Shown: positions 15,893-24,055 of the stretch, piece after piece | Layout: the number at the start of each line of letters is the position of its first letter | How positions within the stretch are numbered: position 1 is the first letter of the stretch | From: JAQWCH01 sp050952725 | Lineage (GTDB): Bacteria; Bacillota_I; Bacilli_A; RFN20; CAG-826 | DNA: 64,000 nt | Direction of reading: 5' to 3' | Assembly (NCBI GenBank): GCA_050952725.1 | Contig: JBMNLN010000001.1 | Location: 248,001 to 312,000 of the forward strand | Position numbers and translations under genes: made by a program | The notes under the pieces: model-generated | The model's database searches: none | Told to the model about the DNA's origin: nothing | The model's input: the letters and a program-made list of their open reading frames with translations, nothing else

Positions 15893-16567
15893 TTACTCTC
15901 CTTTCGTGTCCTTCTTGCGCTCAGGGCGAACCTCTCCCCGACAAATCCAAACTTTGACGCCTAAGCGACCATAGGTGGTATGAGCTTCGACATGAGCATA
16001 GTCGATATCACTGCGCAAGGTATGAAGGGGAATAATCCCTTCTTTGTAACCTTCACTACGAGCGATTTCGGCTCCGCCTAAGCGCCCACTGACTAAGGTG
16101 CGAATGCCTTTGGCGCCTGAGCGGCGCACGCGGGCGATTGTTCTTTTTTGGGCGACGCGGAAGGAGACCCGCTCCTCGAGTTGTCGTGCGATGTCTTCCG
16201 CAACTAATTTCGCATTCAAATCAGGATTAGGAATATCTTTGACGTCAATGCGCAAGGTGCCAGTTTTGACCACCTTTTCTAATTCTTTCTTGATGCGGTT
16301 GATGGTGGAGCCATCGCTACCAATGGCGACCCCAGGACGCGCGACATGAACCGTAACGACCACGGAAAGACCTTTTTCTGCGGTATTGGCCCGTTCGATT
16401 TCCACATGGGAAAGTTGGGCGTCTTTTAATTCTTTTTCTAGATATTCACGAATTTTGAGATCTTCATTTAAGAAGGTCGCAAAATTTTTCTTATCGGCAA
16501 ACCAGCGTGAATTCCAATTGCGGTTAATACCGATTCTCATGCCTACAGGATTAACTTTTTGTCCCAT
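15893..16567 (-). CDS. rpsC: 30S ribosomal protein S3
   Basis: A 224-residue S3 of the 30S head and mRNA entry tunnel. It starts Met-Gly-Gln-Lys-Val-Asn-Pro, followed by Gly-x-Arg-Ile-Gly. The KH domain with a Gly-x-x-Gly loop lies near 80-90, and the C-terminal domain holds Leu-Gly-Gly-Ala-Glu-Ile-Ala-Arg. Length and context are normal. Confidence 0.96.
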   Translation of the reverse strand: MGQKVNPVGMRIGINRNWNSRWFADKKNFATFLNEDLKIREYLEKELKDAQLSHVEIERANTAEKGLSVVVTVHVARPGVAIGSDGSTINRIKKELEKVVKTGTLRIDVKDIPNPDLNAKLVAEDIARQLEERVSFRVAQKRTIARVRRSGAKGIRTLVSGRLGGAEIARSEGYKEGIIPLHTLRSDIDYAHVEAHTTYGRLGVKVWICRGEVRPERKKDTKGE

Positions 16568-16584
16568 TTTGCTACCTTCCTTTC

Positions 16585-17130
16585 TTATTTAGTTCCAACG
16601 ACAACGGTGATATGGCAAGTCCGCTTGATAATCCCCGAGGCGGAACCTTTGGCCCGGGGGCGATATCTTTTCATCCGTAATCCGTCGTTAGCGTAGATCT
16701 CTTTGATGAAGAGTTCGTCTTCATTCATCTTGAAGTTGTTGACCGCATTCGCAGCAGCGGATTTAATCGTTTTGACTACTGGAGTTGTCGCTGAGCGATT
16801 GACGTTGGCCAATAAGGCGAGCGCCTCACTGACTTTCATCCCGCGCACTAGATCGATCACCAATCTAGCTTTTCTCGGGGTGAGACGGACGGTTTTGGCA
16901 ACCGCACGGGCTTCGGTGACCGGCTCGCGCACAGGCTCGACCACTTCTTCTTTTTCTTTCGCTTTTACTCTCCGTGGAGTTTTCTTAGTGACTTTTTCTT
17001 CAACCACTGCTTCTGCCACTTTTTCTTTTGGTTCTTTGGTGGCTTTGGCTTTCGGTGTTTTCGCCTTGGTCACTTTTTCTTCGGCGACCGTTGTTTCAAG
17101 GTTTTTTTCAGTTACTTTTTCTTTTGCCAT
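16585..17130 (-). CDS. rplV: 50S ribosomal protein L22 with long Lys/Glu-rich N-terminal extension
   Basis: L22 lines the exit tunnel with its beta hairpin. The L22 core is residues about 74-181 (Thr-Pro-Arg-Lys-Ala-Arg-Leu-Val-x-Asp-Leu-Val-Arg-Gly-x-x-Val, then the Arg-Pro-Arg-Ala-Lys-Gly-x-Ala hairpin tip). The first ~73 residues are an extra, probably disordered segment of alternating Lys, Glu, Thr, Val and Pro, in which EEKVTK occurs twice. The family is normally about 110 residues. The ATG is preceded by a ribosome site (GAGGTAAAG). See the finding on ribosomal tails. Confidence 0.94.
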   Translation of the reverse strand: MAKEKVTEKNLETTVAEEKVTKAKTPKAKATKEPKEKVAEAVVEEKVTKKTPRRVKAKEKEEVVEPVREPVTEARAVAKTVRLTPRKARLVIDLVRGMKVSEALALLANVNRSATTPVVKTIKSAAANAVNNFKMNEDELFIKEIYANDGLRMKRYRPRAKGSASGIIKRTCHITVVVGTK

Positions 17131-17142
17131 AACTCTTTACCT

Positions 17143-17436
17143 CTACTTCTTTGCCGCGGCGACTTTATCAGCCGCAGTGTGCCCGGTGTGTCCGGTATAC
17201 TTTCTAGTCGGAGCGAACTCGCCGAGTTTATGACCGACCATATCCTCGGTCACATAAACGGTGATGTGTTCACGGCCGTTATAGACAGCGAACGTATGTT
17301 CCACAAAGGATGGATAAATCGTCGAACGACGCGACCAAGTTTTGATGATTTCTTTTTTGCCACTAGCATTTAACGCATCGACTTTTTTCAGTAAATGCGC
17401 GTCAGCGAAGGGACCTTTTTTTAAACTACGTGCCAT
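17143..17436 (-). CDS. rpsS: 30S ribosomal protein S19
   Basis: A 97-residue S19 of the 30S head. Conserved residues: start Met-Ala-Arg-Ser-Leu-Lys-Lys-Gly-Pro-Phe, Thr-Trp-Ser-Arg-Arg-Ser-Thr-Ile near 33-40, and Lys-Leu-Gly-Glu-Phe-Ala-Pro-Thr-Arg near 70-78. Located between rplB and rplV. Confidence 0.96.
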   Translation of the reverse strand: MARSLKKGPFADAHLLKKVDALNASGKKEIIKTWSRRSTIYPSFVEHTFAVYNGREHITVYVTEDMVGHKLGEFAPTRKYTGHTGHTAADKVAAAKK

Positions 17437-17455
17437 TATTTACTTCCTCCTTTGC

Positions 17456-18295
17456 TTATCTTCTCTTCTTGCCTCGGGCTCTGACGATTAAGCGAGACGA
17501 GGCTTTTTTGCTTTTTCTAGTTTTGACCCCCATGGCTTTCTTGCCCCAAGGAGTTCTTGGTGCATCAAGGCCGATAGGGCTTTTGCCTTCACCACCACCG
17601 TGGGGGTGATCGACGGGATTCATCGCCGAACCGCGAACGGTGGGACGAGTGCCTTTCCAACGAGATTTACCAGCTTTACCAAGATTGATTAAGTTGTAAT
17701 CTTCGTTACCCACAGCGCCGATGGTCGCCCGGCAGGTGAGCAAGATTTTTCTTACTTCGCCTGATTGGAGACGGACAATTGCGTATTTGCCTTCCTTACC
17801 GAGGAGTTGGGCCATCGTTCCGGCAGCGCGGACTAGCTGTCCGCCTTTACCTGGAGATAATTCGATGTTATGAATCCCAGTTCCTTCAGGAATATGGCTT
17901 AAGGGCATAGCGTTACCGACTTGGATGTCGACATTTTCACCGCTGATGACTTGGCTACCAACGATTAAGCCTTTGGGGGCTAAGATATAGCGCTTTTCCC
18001 CATCCGCATAAGTGAGAAGGGCGATATTGGCGTTTCGATTGGGATCGTATTCAATCGCCGAAACTTTTGCAGGGATGTTATCTTTGTTGCGTTTGAAGTC
18101 CACCAAACGATAGAGCCGTTTATGTCCGCCGCCGATATGACGGGTGGTAATCCGACCAGTGTTATTGCGTCCACCGGTTTTCTTTATGGGAACGGTCAAA
18201 TTCTTTTCAGGAGTGGTTTTGGTGATTTCTTCAAACGTCGAATTGGTCATATTGCGCCGCGAGGGTGTCGTCGGCTTGTACTTTCTAATTGACAT
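17456..18295 (-). CDS. rplB: 50S ribosomal protein L2
   Basis: A 279-residue L2, a primary 23S rRNA binder needed for peptidyl transfer and subunit joining. The C-terminal Gly-Ser-Ala-Met-Asn-Pro-Val-Asp-His-Pro-His-Gly-Gly-Gly-Glu-Gly segment near 222-237, containing the essential histidine, is intact. It lies between rplW and rpsS. Confidence 0.96.
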   Translation of the reverse strand: MSIRKYKPTTPSRRNMTNSTFEEITKTTPEKNLTVPIKKTGGRNNTGRITTRHIGGGHKRLYRLVDFKRNKDNIPAKVSAIEYDPNRNANIALLTYADGEKRYILAPKGLIVGSQVISGENVDIQVGNAMPLSHIPEGTGIHNIELSPGKGGQLVRAAGTMAQLLGKEGKYAIVRLQSGEVRKILLTCRATIGAVGNEDYNLINLGKAGKSRWKGTRPTVRGSAMNPVDHPHGGGEGKSPIGLDAPRTPWGKKAMGVKTRKSKKASSRLIVRARGKKRR

Positions 18296-18327
18296 TTTTC
18301 ATTGCTCCTATATTCGCTTTTACAAGC

Positions 18328-18672
18328 TTATTCTCTAAATAAGTCAATCGCTTCACCTTCAGCAACGGTGACAATCGCTTTCTTATAGCCGGGAATGGTG
18401 CCTTGATAGCGACCACCTCTTCTAGTTTTTTGCGCGCGCACGTTGGCGATGTTGACTCCTTCCACCTGGACGTTGAAGACAGCTTCAAACGCTAATTTGA
18501 TTGCGGTCTTATTCGCATCGGCGGGAACTTCGACGGTGACTTTATTTTGGTTTTGCATTAAAGCCATCGTTTTTTCCGTGATTACGGGCCGAATAATCGT
18601 ATCGAATTGTTTGACGGTTGGACGCCGTACTGGTTGTTCGACTTTTTTGCTTCTTTTTTTCGTTTTCGCCAT
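18328..18672 (-). CDS. rplW: 50S ribosomal protein L23
   Basis: A 114-residue L23 located at the tunnel exit, the docking site of trigger factor and SRP. The core (about 22-114) has Ile-x-x-Pro-Val-Ile-Thr-Glu-Lys near 26-34. About 20 basic residues are added at the N-terminus. It overlaps the rplD stop by one base. Confidence 0.95.
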   Translation of the reverse strand: MAKTKKRSKKVEQPVRRPTVKQFDTIIRPVITEKTMALMQNQNKVTVEVPADANKTAIKLAFEAVFNVQVEGVNIANVRAQKTRRGGRYQGTIPGYKKAIVTVAEGEAIDLFRE

Positions 18673-19337
18673 TATTCGTCACCTCCCGTTTCTTTGACTA
18701 ATCTGTCGGTTAAAATTTTAATGATGTCTTTGAGTAAGACGACTTTATCAGCATTGATCAGGTCATAGACAGCGACATGAGCGGAATTAACGCGTTTGAC
18801 TCCAGGAATGTTCCGTAAGCCGCGATCGATATTCACATCTTCTTGATCGCTGACTAATAAAACTTTGCCCTCAGCTTCAATCTTCTTCAAGACTTCGACA
18901 GCTTCTTTGGTTTTGCCTCCGAGAACTAAATCTTCAAGGACGATTAACTTCTTGTTAGCAACCACGGAGCTCAGCGCGCTCCGAAGCGCAAGATTATGCG
19001 CCGCTTTATTCATCGATAACTTGAAGTTTTGTTTGCCATCAGGGGTGTGGATTGCTCCACCACCAACCCAGATGGGAGAGCGCCGCGAACCAGCACGCGC
19101 TCGACCAGTGCCTTTTTGACGCCAGGGTTTTCTTCCGCCGCCCCGAACATCGGAGCGATATTTCGTTTTCGAGGTCGCTTGGCGCCGATTGCTCAAGTAG
19201 ACTTGAATCGCATCAAAGACCACTTGGGGTTGTGGTTCAATTCCGAAGACTTCGGCATTTAAGCGAACCGTGGAGGATTTTTCACCCGCTTGATTGACGA
19301 GCGGATAACTAATCGTTTTGCGTTTTGGTGTAGCCAT
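18672..19337 (-). CDS. rplD: 50S ribosomal protein L4
   Basis: A 221-residue L4. Its long loop, with Arg-Gly-Gly-Gly-Arg-Lys-Pro-Trp-Arg-Gln-Lys-Gly-Thr-Gly-Arg-Ala-Arg near 65-81, reaches into the exit tunnel. In gamma-proteobacteria L4 also represses the S10 operon through its leader. The structured leader at 20409-20506 makes a comparable role worth testing here, but nothing in the gene itself proves it. Confidence 0.95.
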   Translation of the reverse strand: MATPKRKTISYPLVNQAGEKSSTVRLNAEVFGIEPQPQVVFDAIQVYLSNRRQATSKTKYRSDVRGGGRKPWRQKGTGRARAGSRRSPIWVGGGAIHTPDGKQNFKLSMNKAAHNLALRSALSSVVANKKLIVLEDLVLGGKTKEAVEVLKKIEAEGKVLLVSDQEDVNIDRGLRNIPGVKRVNSAHVAVYDLINADKVVLLKDIIKILTDRLVKETGGDE

Positions 19338-19351
19338 AACTTTTCTCCTCC

Positions 19352-20050
19352 TTACTGTTGTTCTTCAACCGGAGCCGCGACTGCGGTCCGATTGATAATC
19401 GGTTTCACTTCGAGTTTTGGGGTTCTGGCCTTGACCGCATTACGGATGATGACCATCGCTTTTTTGGGTCCAGGGATTGCTCCTTTAATCAGAATGGCGT
19501 TTTTCTCCGGGAGCACTTTGACGACTAAGAGATTGAGAACAGTCGCTTGTTTATGGCCATGATGACCAGCCATTTTTTTACCTTTGAAGATTCGATTATA
19601 ACCAAGCCCGTTGGTGTGCGAGCCTAGTTGGCGATGGAAACCCGAGCCGTGTGCGGCTGGTCCCAAAGCTTTGTTCCAGCGTTTGACCACGCCAGAGAAA
19701 CCATGACCTTTGGAGGTGCCAATGACATCGACGAGTTCGCCCTCTTCAAAGATATCGACGGTGATTGATTCACCCACTTGATACTTCATCATCTCTTTGC
19801 CTTTTAATTCGGCAATTTCGTATTTCGGAGCGGTGTTCGCTTTGGCAACAATGCCTTTTTCAGCTTTATTAGCACGGTGTTCTTTTTTATCCTCGACTCC
19901 AACTTGAATGGCCTCATAGCCATCGGTTTCGCGAGTTTTAACTTGAAGAACAACATTGGGAAGAACTTCGACCACGGTGACGGGATACATCGTACCGTCA
20001 TCGGCGAACACTTGGGTCATTCCCATCTTGCGTCCAAGAATTGATTTCAT
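19352..20050 (-). CDS. rplC: 50S ribosomal protein L3
   Basis: A 232-residue L3 that reaches into the peptidyl-transferase centre. Conserved segments are Lys-x-Gly-Met-Thr-Gln-Val-Phe at 8-15 and the basic loop with Gly-Ser/x-His-x-x-x-Gly-Ser near 135-150, which holds the usually methylated Gln. About 20 residues extend the C-terminus beyond the family norm, a milder case of the tails seen in L5, L22, S5 and S17. Confidence 0.95.
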   Translation of the reverse strand: MKSILGRKMGMTQVFADDGTMYPVTVVEVLPNVVLQVKTRETDGYEAIQVGVEDKKEHRANKAEKGIVAKANTAPKYEIAELKGKEMMKYQVGESITVDIFEEGELVDVIGTSKGHGFSGVVKRWNKALGPAAHGSGFHRQLGSHTNGLGYNRIFKGKKMAGHHGHKQATVLNLLVVKVLPEKNAILIKGAIPGPKKAMVIIRNAVKARTPKLEVKPIINRTAVAAPVEEQQ

Positions 20051-20064
20051 GATGCACTACCTCC

Positions 20065-20376
20065 TTAAAGTTTAATGTCGATATCAACACCACTGGGGAG
20101 GTCTAAGCGACGAATCAATTCCACTGTATCTTTGGTGGGATTGACAATGTCGAGTAACCGTTTGTGGGTGCGAATTTCGAATTGTTCGCGGGAATCCTTG
20201 TATTTGTGAACCGCGCGTAGAATGGTGTAGACTTGCTTCTCCGTCGGAAGCGGAATGGGACCAACGATTGATGCTCCCGTTCTTTTGGCCGCATCGATGA
20301 TTCGTTCAACACTCGCGTCGAGCAATTGATGATCATAGGCTTGCAGGCGAATACGGATTTTTTTTGATTTAGCCAT
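20065..20376 (-). CDS. rpsJ: 30S ribosomal protein S10
   Basis: A 103-residue S10 (NusE), part of the 30S head and of antitermination complexes. Conserved Arg-Ile-Arg-Leu-x-Ala-Tyr-Asp-His near 7-15 and Gly-Pro-Ile-Pro-Leu-Pro-Thr near 39-45. It is the first gene of the S10-spc-alpha operon, preceded by a CGGAGGAA ribosome site, a roughly 130-base leader and a strong promoter. Confidence 0.96.
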   Translation of the reverse strand: MAKSKKIRIRLQAYDHQLLDASVERIIDAAKRTGASIVGPIPLPTEKQVYTILRAVHKYKDSREQFEIRTHKRLLDIVNPTKDTVELIRRLDLPSGVDIDIKL

Positions 20377-20408
20377 GAATTTTTCCTCCGTTTTTTTATT
20401 ATCAGGCT

Positions 20409-20506
20409 CGTTGTCTCCAAGTTCATTGCGAATTCCCTAACCACCTCATTCATGACAACGCCTGTCGGTGTGTTAGCAACCTCGCAAATCATCGCTAAGC
20501 GACAAC
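20409..20506 (-). ncRNA. Candidate structured leader RNA of the S10 operon
   Basis: Between the predicted transcription start and rpsJ, the minus-strand RNA folds into four coaxially nested helices. P1 pairs 20501-20506 with 20410-20415. P2 pairs 20482-20487 with 20426-20431. P3 pairs 20467-20476 with 20437-20445 (9 bp with one bulged A). P4 pairs 20463-20466 with 20454-20457, with a 5-base loop. The heptamer CGTTGTC occurs twice in the RNA (20501-20507 and 20454-20460), and both copies can pair with the single GACAACG at 20409-20415, giving two alternative folds. This is the layout of a regulatory leader. I infer ribosomal-protein autoregulation, but no ligand can be named. Confidence 0.5.
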
Positions 20507-20512
20507 GTTAAA

Positions 20513-20542
20513 ACTATACCCTAAAGCGCGTAAAGTAGTCAA
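20513..20542 (-). promoter_or_regulatory. Promoter of the S10-spc-alpha operon
   Basis: Minus-strand -35 TTGACT (20537-20542) and -10 TATAGT (20513-20518) are separated by 18 bases, close to the sigma-A consensus. The predicted start, near 20506, coincides with the first base of the nested leader helix P1. Confidence 0.8.
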
Positions 20543-20720
20543 GTAAAAAATGACAATTTTTATTCTTATTATTTAATAATCTATAAATATGGCGGTGTCG
20601 GTGATAAAAAAATAGAGTTATTTTTAAAACAAAAGAGCGATTTTTTTAAATTACCCCAGAAGGTTGTTTTTTAGATTTTTACTGTCGTTAATGAGTGCAA
20701 AATTCTTTTCGATAATCGGG
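20543..20720. other. AT-rich spacer between queH and the S10 promoter
   Basis: This stretch contains A/T runs and one weak A/T hairpin near 20605-20625. No gene, GC-rich terminator or conserved motif was recognised. The queH operon must end somewhere here, but I cannot point to a convincing Rho-independent terminator. Confidence 0.4.
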
Positions 20721-21365
20721 TTAAACGCCTTTTCGGCAATCGCGTTCATCAAAGGAAAAAGCACAGCCACAGTAGTCCTGGCAATACAGTTGATATTTTT
20801 TAATCAATTTGCCGCCTTCAATTTGACCACCGTGCTTTTTAAAATCGCTATAAAAATACTTGGTTTTTGCGTGTTTTTTTTCTAATTCGTCACCGATTTG
20901 ATTGATAACTTGGCTTTTTTTTTGTCGGGAAAAAGTCATCGCTGTCACAAAGTAATCAAATCCATTCTTTTCAGCGAAATCATAGGCCTCTTCCATGCGG
21001 ACCATATAGCAGCGACGACACCTTGTTCCGCCTTCTTTTTCATCTTTCCCAAAGAGAAGATATTTTTTTGTATAGTCCTCGTTGTTGTACGGGGTAATCA
21101 CTAATTCGATGTTGGCATCTTTAAATTCTTCAAAGGTTTCGAGAATGCGGCGCAGCTCTGATAAACGAAGATCATACTCCGCTTTCGGATAAATATTGGA
21201 GTTATTAAAGTAAACCGTTACCTGAAAATAAGGCATCAAGAAAAGGAGCGCAGCAATCACACAAGGACCGCAGCAAGTGTGGACGAGAATTCGCGGCTTC
21301 TCATCGGTTGATTCTAGTTTTGAAACTAGATTTTCCGCAATTTTCTGATAATCAATTTTTATCAT
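20721..21365 (-). CDS. queH: Epoxyqueuosine reductase QueH
   Basis: QueH (former DUF208) performs the last queuosine step, reducing epoxyqueuosine in tRNA to queuosine. It is the cobalamin-independent alternative to QueG. The 214-residue protein has the expected cysteine clusters: HTCCGPC near 29-35, CRRC near 115-118 and the pair in YCQDYCGC near 193-200. These bind an iron-sulfur cluster and a second metal site. It is the last gene of the queT-tgt-queA-queH group; its start overlaps the end of queA by 4 bases. Together they cover precursor uptake, base exchange and both later modification steps. Confidence 0.9.
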   Translation of the reverse strand: MIKIDYQKIAENLVSKLESTDEKPRILVHTCCGPCVIAALLFLMPYFQVTVYFNNSNIYPKAEYDLRLSELRRILETFEEFKDANIELVITPYNNEDYTKKYLLFGKDEKEGGTRCRRCYMVRMEEAYDFAEKNGFDYFVTAMTFSRQKKSQVINQIGDELEKKHAKTKYFYSDFKKHGGQIEGGKLIKKYQLYCQDYCGCAFSFDERDCRKGV

Positions 21366-22396
21366 AAATTATCAATAAACATCGCATCTCCAAAGGAGAA
21401 AAAGCGATACCTCTCCTCAATGGCATGTTGATAACATTCAAGGGTTAATTCCCGTCCAGCAAAGGCGCTAACAAGCATAATCAGAGTCGATTTGGGTAAA
21501 TGGAAATTAGTTAATAGACAGTCAATTGCCTCAAATTGATAACCCGGAGTAATAAAAAGTTCTGTCTTCCCAGACGTAGCGATAAATCTTTGATGTTTGC
21601 GAAAGACGGTTTCAAGAGTGCGGGCAACCGTTGTCCCTACCGCGATAATCCTTCGACCTTCATTTTTGGCCTTATTTAAAATCCCTGTCGCTGCTTCAGA
21701 AAGAATGTAGAATTCCGAATGCATTTTATGTTCCGAGGTATCCTTGACTTTTACTGGACGAAAAGTTCCTAACCCAATATTTAAAGTAATCGAAGTGATT
21801 TCCACTCCTAAATTCTTAATTTCTTTAAAAAGTTCGTCCGTAAAATGAAACCCAGCGGTAGGTGCCGCACTACTTCCAGGGTTTTTAGCATAAATGGTCT
21901 GATAGGAGGCATATTTGTCTGCTGAATCATTGATATAGGGAGGCAAGGGAATTTTAGCAACCCGTTCTAAAACCGCAAGAAAATCTCCTTGATAAAAAAA
22001 GCGCAAATGACGAATCCCCTCCGGATAGATTCCAACTACTTTCGCCTTTAATAAAGAGCCATCACCAAAAACAACTTCCGTTCCTTCTTTTAATACACGG
22101 GCATTTCCACACAAACACTCCCAAGTGTCATCGGTTATGGGGTGAAGTAAAAGCGCCTCAAATTTCGCGCCTGTTGTTTCCTTAAATCCCAACAAACGCG
22201 CTGGGATAACTTTGGTATCATTAAGAACAAGCACATCACCTTCTCGAAGAAATTTGAGCAAATCAAAAAAGTGATAATCAGCATAGGTCTGACTGCGACG
22301 ATGAACGATTAAAAGACGCGAATGATCGCGTTCTTCTAATGGATATTGGGCAATTAGTTCTAGGGGTAAATCGTAATCAAAAAGTTTTATATCCAT
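21362..22396 (-). CDS. queA: S-adenosylmethionine:tRNA ribosyltransferase-isomerase QueA
   Basis: QueA transfers and isomerises the ribosyl group of S-adenosylmethionine onto preQ1 in tRNA, giving epoxyqueuosine. A longer in-frame start exists inside tgt, but the ATG at 22396 follows the tgt stop by one base (TAA-T-ATG), has AAAGGA eight bases upstream and gives the family start Met-Asp-x-x-x-Phe-Asp-Tyr-Asp-Leu-Pro. The protein is then 344 residues, a normal length. Conserved Arg-Leu-Leu near 27-29, Asn-Asp-Thr-Lys-Val-Ile-Pro-Ala-Arg near 57-65 and Pro-Thr-Ala-Gly-x-His-Phe-Thr are visible. Confidence 0.95.
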   Translation of the reverse strand: MDIKLFDYDLPLELIAQYPLEERDHSRLLIVHRRSQTYADYHFFDLLKFLREGDVLVLNDTKVIPARLLGFKETTGAKFEALLLHPITDDTWECLCGNARVLKEGTEVVFGDGSLLKAKVVGIYPEGIRHLRFFYQGDFLAVLERVAKIPLPPYINDSADKYASYQTIYAKNPGSSAAPTAGFHFTDELFKEIKNLGVEITSITLNIGLGTFRPVKVKDTSEHKMHSEFYILSEAATGILNKAKNEGRRIIAVGTTVARTLETVFRKHQRFIATSGKTELFITPGYQFEAIDCLLTNFHLPKSTLIMLVSAFAGRELTLECYQHAIEERYRFFSFGDAMFIDNL

Positions 22397-22397
22397 A

Positions 22398-23525
22398 TTA
22401 AAATCCTTTAGAATTGCCAAATTTCTCCAACGTTTCCCGCTTGAATTCAAGAAAGCGATCTTGTTTAATCGCCATCCGTGCCTCTTCCATTATCCGTGTT
22501 AAAAAGCGAAGGTTATGGTAACTTAAAAGACGCGCTCCTAAAGCTTCACCACTGATGTATAAATGACGAAGATAGGCTTTTGTGTATTTTTTACAAGTCG
22601 GACAATCGCATTCAAGATCGAGAGGGCTAAAATCTTCTTTATATTGAGCATCACGGATATTAACTCGTCCAGTCGAAGTCATCGCTGCTCCATGACGAGC
22701 GATTCGCGTCGGCAAGACACAATCGAACATATCGACTCCGCGCGCTACACCCTCAAGAAGATAATCAATTGAGCCAACCCCCATTAAATAACGAGGTTTT
22801 TCCTCAGGGAGATAAGGAACAGTCATATCAATCATGGCCAAATATACATCTTTAGGCTCACCAATCGAGGTTCCACCAATTGCATAGCCTGGAAAATCCA
22901 TTTTCACTAATTCTTGGGCACAATGTTTGCGTAACTCAGGATAATCACTTCCTTGGACAATACCAAAAAGCGCTTGATCGTCGCGTTTTTTTGCATCGAG
23001 TCCGCGTTTAGCCCAACGCAAAGTGCGTTCAACGCTTTTCTTCGCATAATCATAAGTAACTGGATAAGGCATACATTCATCAAAAGACATGATAATATCT
23101 GCTCCAAGTTTTTCTTGAATTTCAATCACACTTTCAGGAGAAAAGAAAAGTTTATCTCCATTTAAATGATTGCGAAAGTGCACTCCTTCTTCAGTAATTT
23201 TGCGATTTTTAGCTAATGAAAAAACCTGGAAACCACCAGAGTCAGTTAAGATTGGACCATCATAATTCATGAAACGATGAAGTCCACCAGCCTTTTGGAC
23301 TATATCCTCACCAGGACGCAGGCTCAGGTGGTAAGTATTTGATAAAATAATCCCTGCTCCAAGTTCTTTAATTTCCTCAGGTGAAAGGGTTTTAACTGTC
23401 GCCAAAGTTCCCACCGGCATAAATATCGGCAGTTCGACCGTGCCATGTGGGGTGTGAAGTAAACCATATCGAGCTGCACAATTTTGATCAACATGGAGAA
23501 TTTCTAGGAAAAAACTTTTTTTCAT
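22398..23525 (-). CDS. tgt: Queuine/preQ1 tRNA-guanine transglycosylase
   Basis: Exchanges guanine-34 of GUN-anticodon tRNAs for preQ1. The 375-residue TIM barrel has the general-acid Asp95 in Ser-Asp-Ser/x-Gly-Gly-Phe-Gln, the nucleophile Asp268 in Phe-Asp-Cys-Val-Leu-Pro-Thr-Arg, and the zinc site Cys306, Cys308, Cys311 and His337. The 9-base gap to queT and the immediate queA start show an operon, under the preQ1 riboswitch upstream of queT. Confidence 0.96.
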   Translation of the reverse strand: MKKSFFLEILHVDQNCAARYGLLHTPHGTVELPIFMPVGTLATVKTLSPEEIKELGAGIILSNTYHLSLRPGEDIVQKAGGLHRFMNYDGPILTDSGGFQVFSLAKNRKITEEGVHFRNHLNGDKLFFSPESVIEIQEKLGADIIMSFDECMPYPVTYDYAKKSVERTLRWAKRGLDAKKRDDQALFGIVQGSDYPELRKHCAQELVKMDFPGYAIGGTSIGEPKDVYLAMIDMTVPYLPEEKPRYLMGVGSIDYLLEGVARGVDMFDCVLPTRIARHGAAMTSTGRVNIRDAQYKEDFSPLDLECDCPTCKKYTKAYLRHLYISGEALGARLLSYHNLRFLTRIMEEARMAIKQDRFLEFKRETLEKFGNSKGF

Positions 23526-23534
23526 CTTGCTCTA

Positions 23535-24047
23535 TTATTCCTCGACACTATTATACGGAAGATTTTGTTCAGCACGAATAAAATTAAGGAAGGTCGGCCT
23601 TTTTTCTAAAATCAAAAAGACAATTAGCCCAACTAACATCACCGCCCCTTCGCCTAAGGCTACGGTACCAATGCTTGCCCAAAGAGGAAGTCCGAGTACA
23701 AAATGCAGTTCAAGTCCAATCACAATGGCATTAAGTACAATCGGAAAAATCCAAGCGATGAATAATTTCTTAGAAAAAGAAATAAGTAATGCACTGATTA
23801 ATGTGGCTAAAGTTCCAAAAACAACATCAACCATTCCTAAATCAGTCGAAAAGAAATTGGCAATCAAACACCCAATGGTTACACCAAAAATATATCGTTT
23901 ACGATAGAAACAAAGTAATAATAGTATTTCAGCGATCCTAAATTGTATTGATTGATAGGCGAATTGCCCAAGAATTATCGTAAAAACCACATAGATTGCT
24001 GCAATTATTGCATTATCCGTTAAATCGCGGATATCGATTTTTTTCAT
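23535..24047 (-). CDS. queT: QueT-family queuosine-precursor transporter (ECF S component)
   Basis: A 170-residue membrane protein with about five to six helices. The QueT (COG4708) segment Phe-Arg-Ile-Ala-Glu is near 36-40, followed by Gly-x-x-Ile-Gly-Cys-x-Ile-Ala-Asn. QueT proteins are substrate-binding S components that import preQ1 or a related deazapurine through an energy-coupling-factor module; the ATPase and T component are not in this window. A preQ1-I riboswitch overlaps its ribosome site, which directly supports the substrate. Uptake plus Tgt, QueA and QueH implies salvage of preQ1 rather than de novo synthesis at this locus. Confidence 0.9.
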   Translation of the reverse strand: MKKIDIRDLTDNAIIAAIYVVFTIILGQFAYQSIQFRIAEILLLLCFYRKRYIFGVTIGCLIANFFSTDLGMVDVVFGTLATLISALLISFSKKLFIAWIFPIVLNAIVIGLELHFVLGLPLWASIGTVALGEGAVMLVGLIVFLILEKRPTFLNFIRAEQNLPYNSVEE

Positions 24048-24055
24048 AGACTAGT

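Noticed and set aside
20115..20492. A 125-codon frame upstream of and overlapping rpsJ, which could encode a leader peptide
   Set aside because: It lies in the structured leader, runs out of frame through S10, has no ribosome site and its translated sequence is an S10 frame shadow.
20577..20720. A terminator for the queH operon
   Set aside because: Only A/T-rich weak hairpins are present; none has a GC stem plus T-tract good enough to report.
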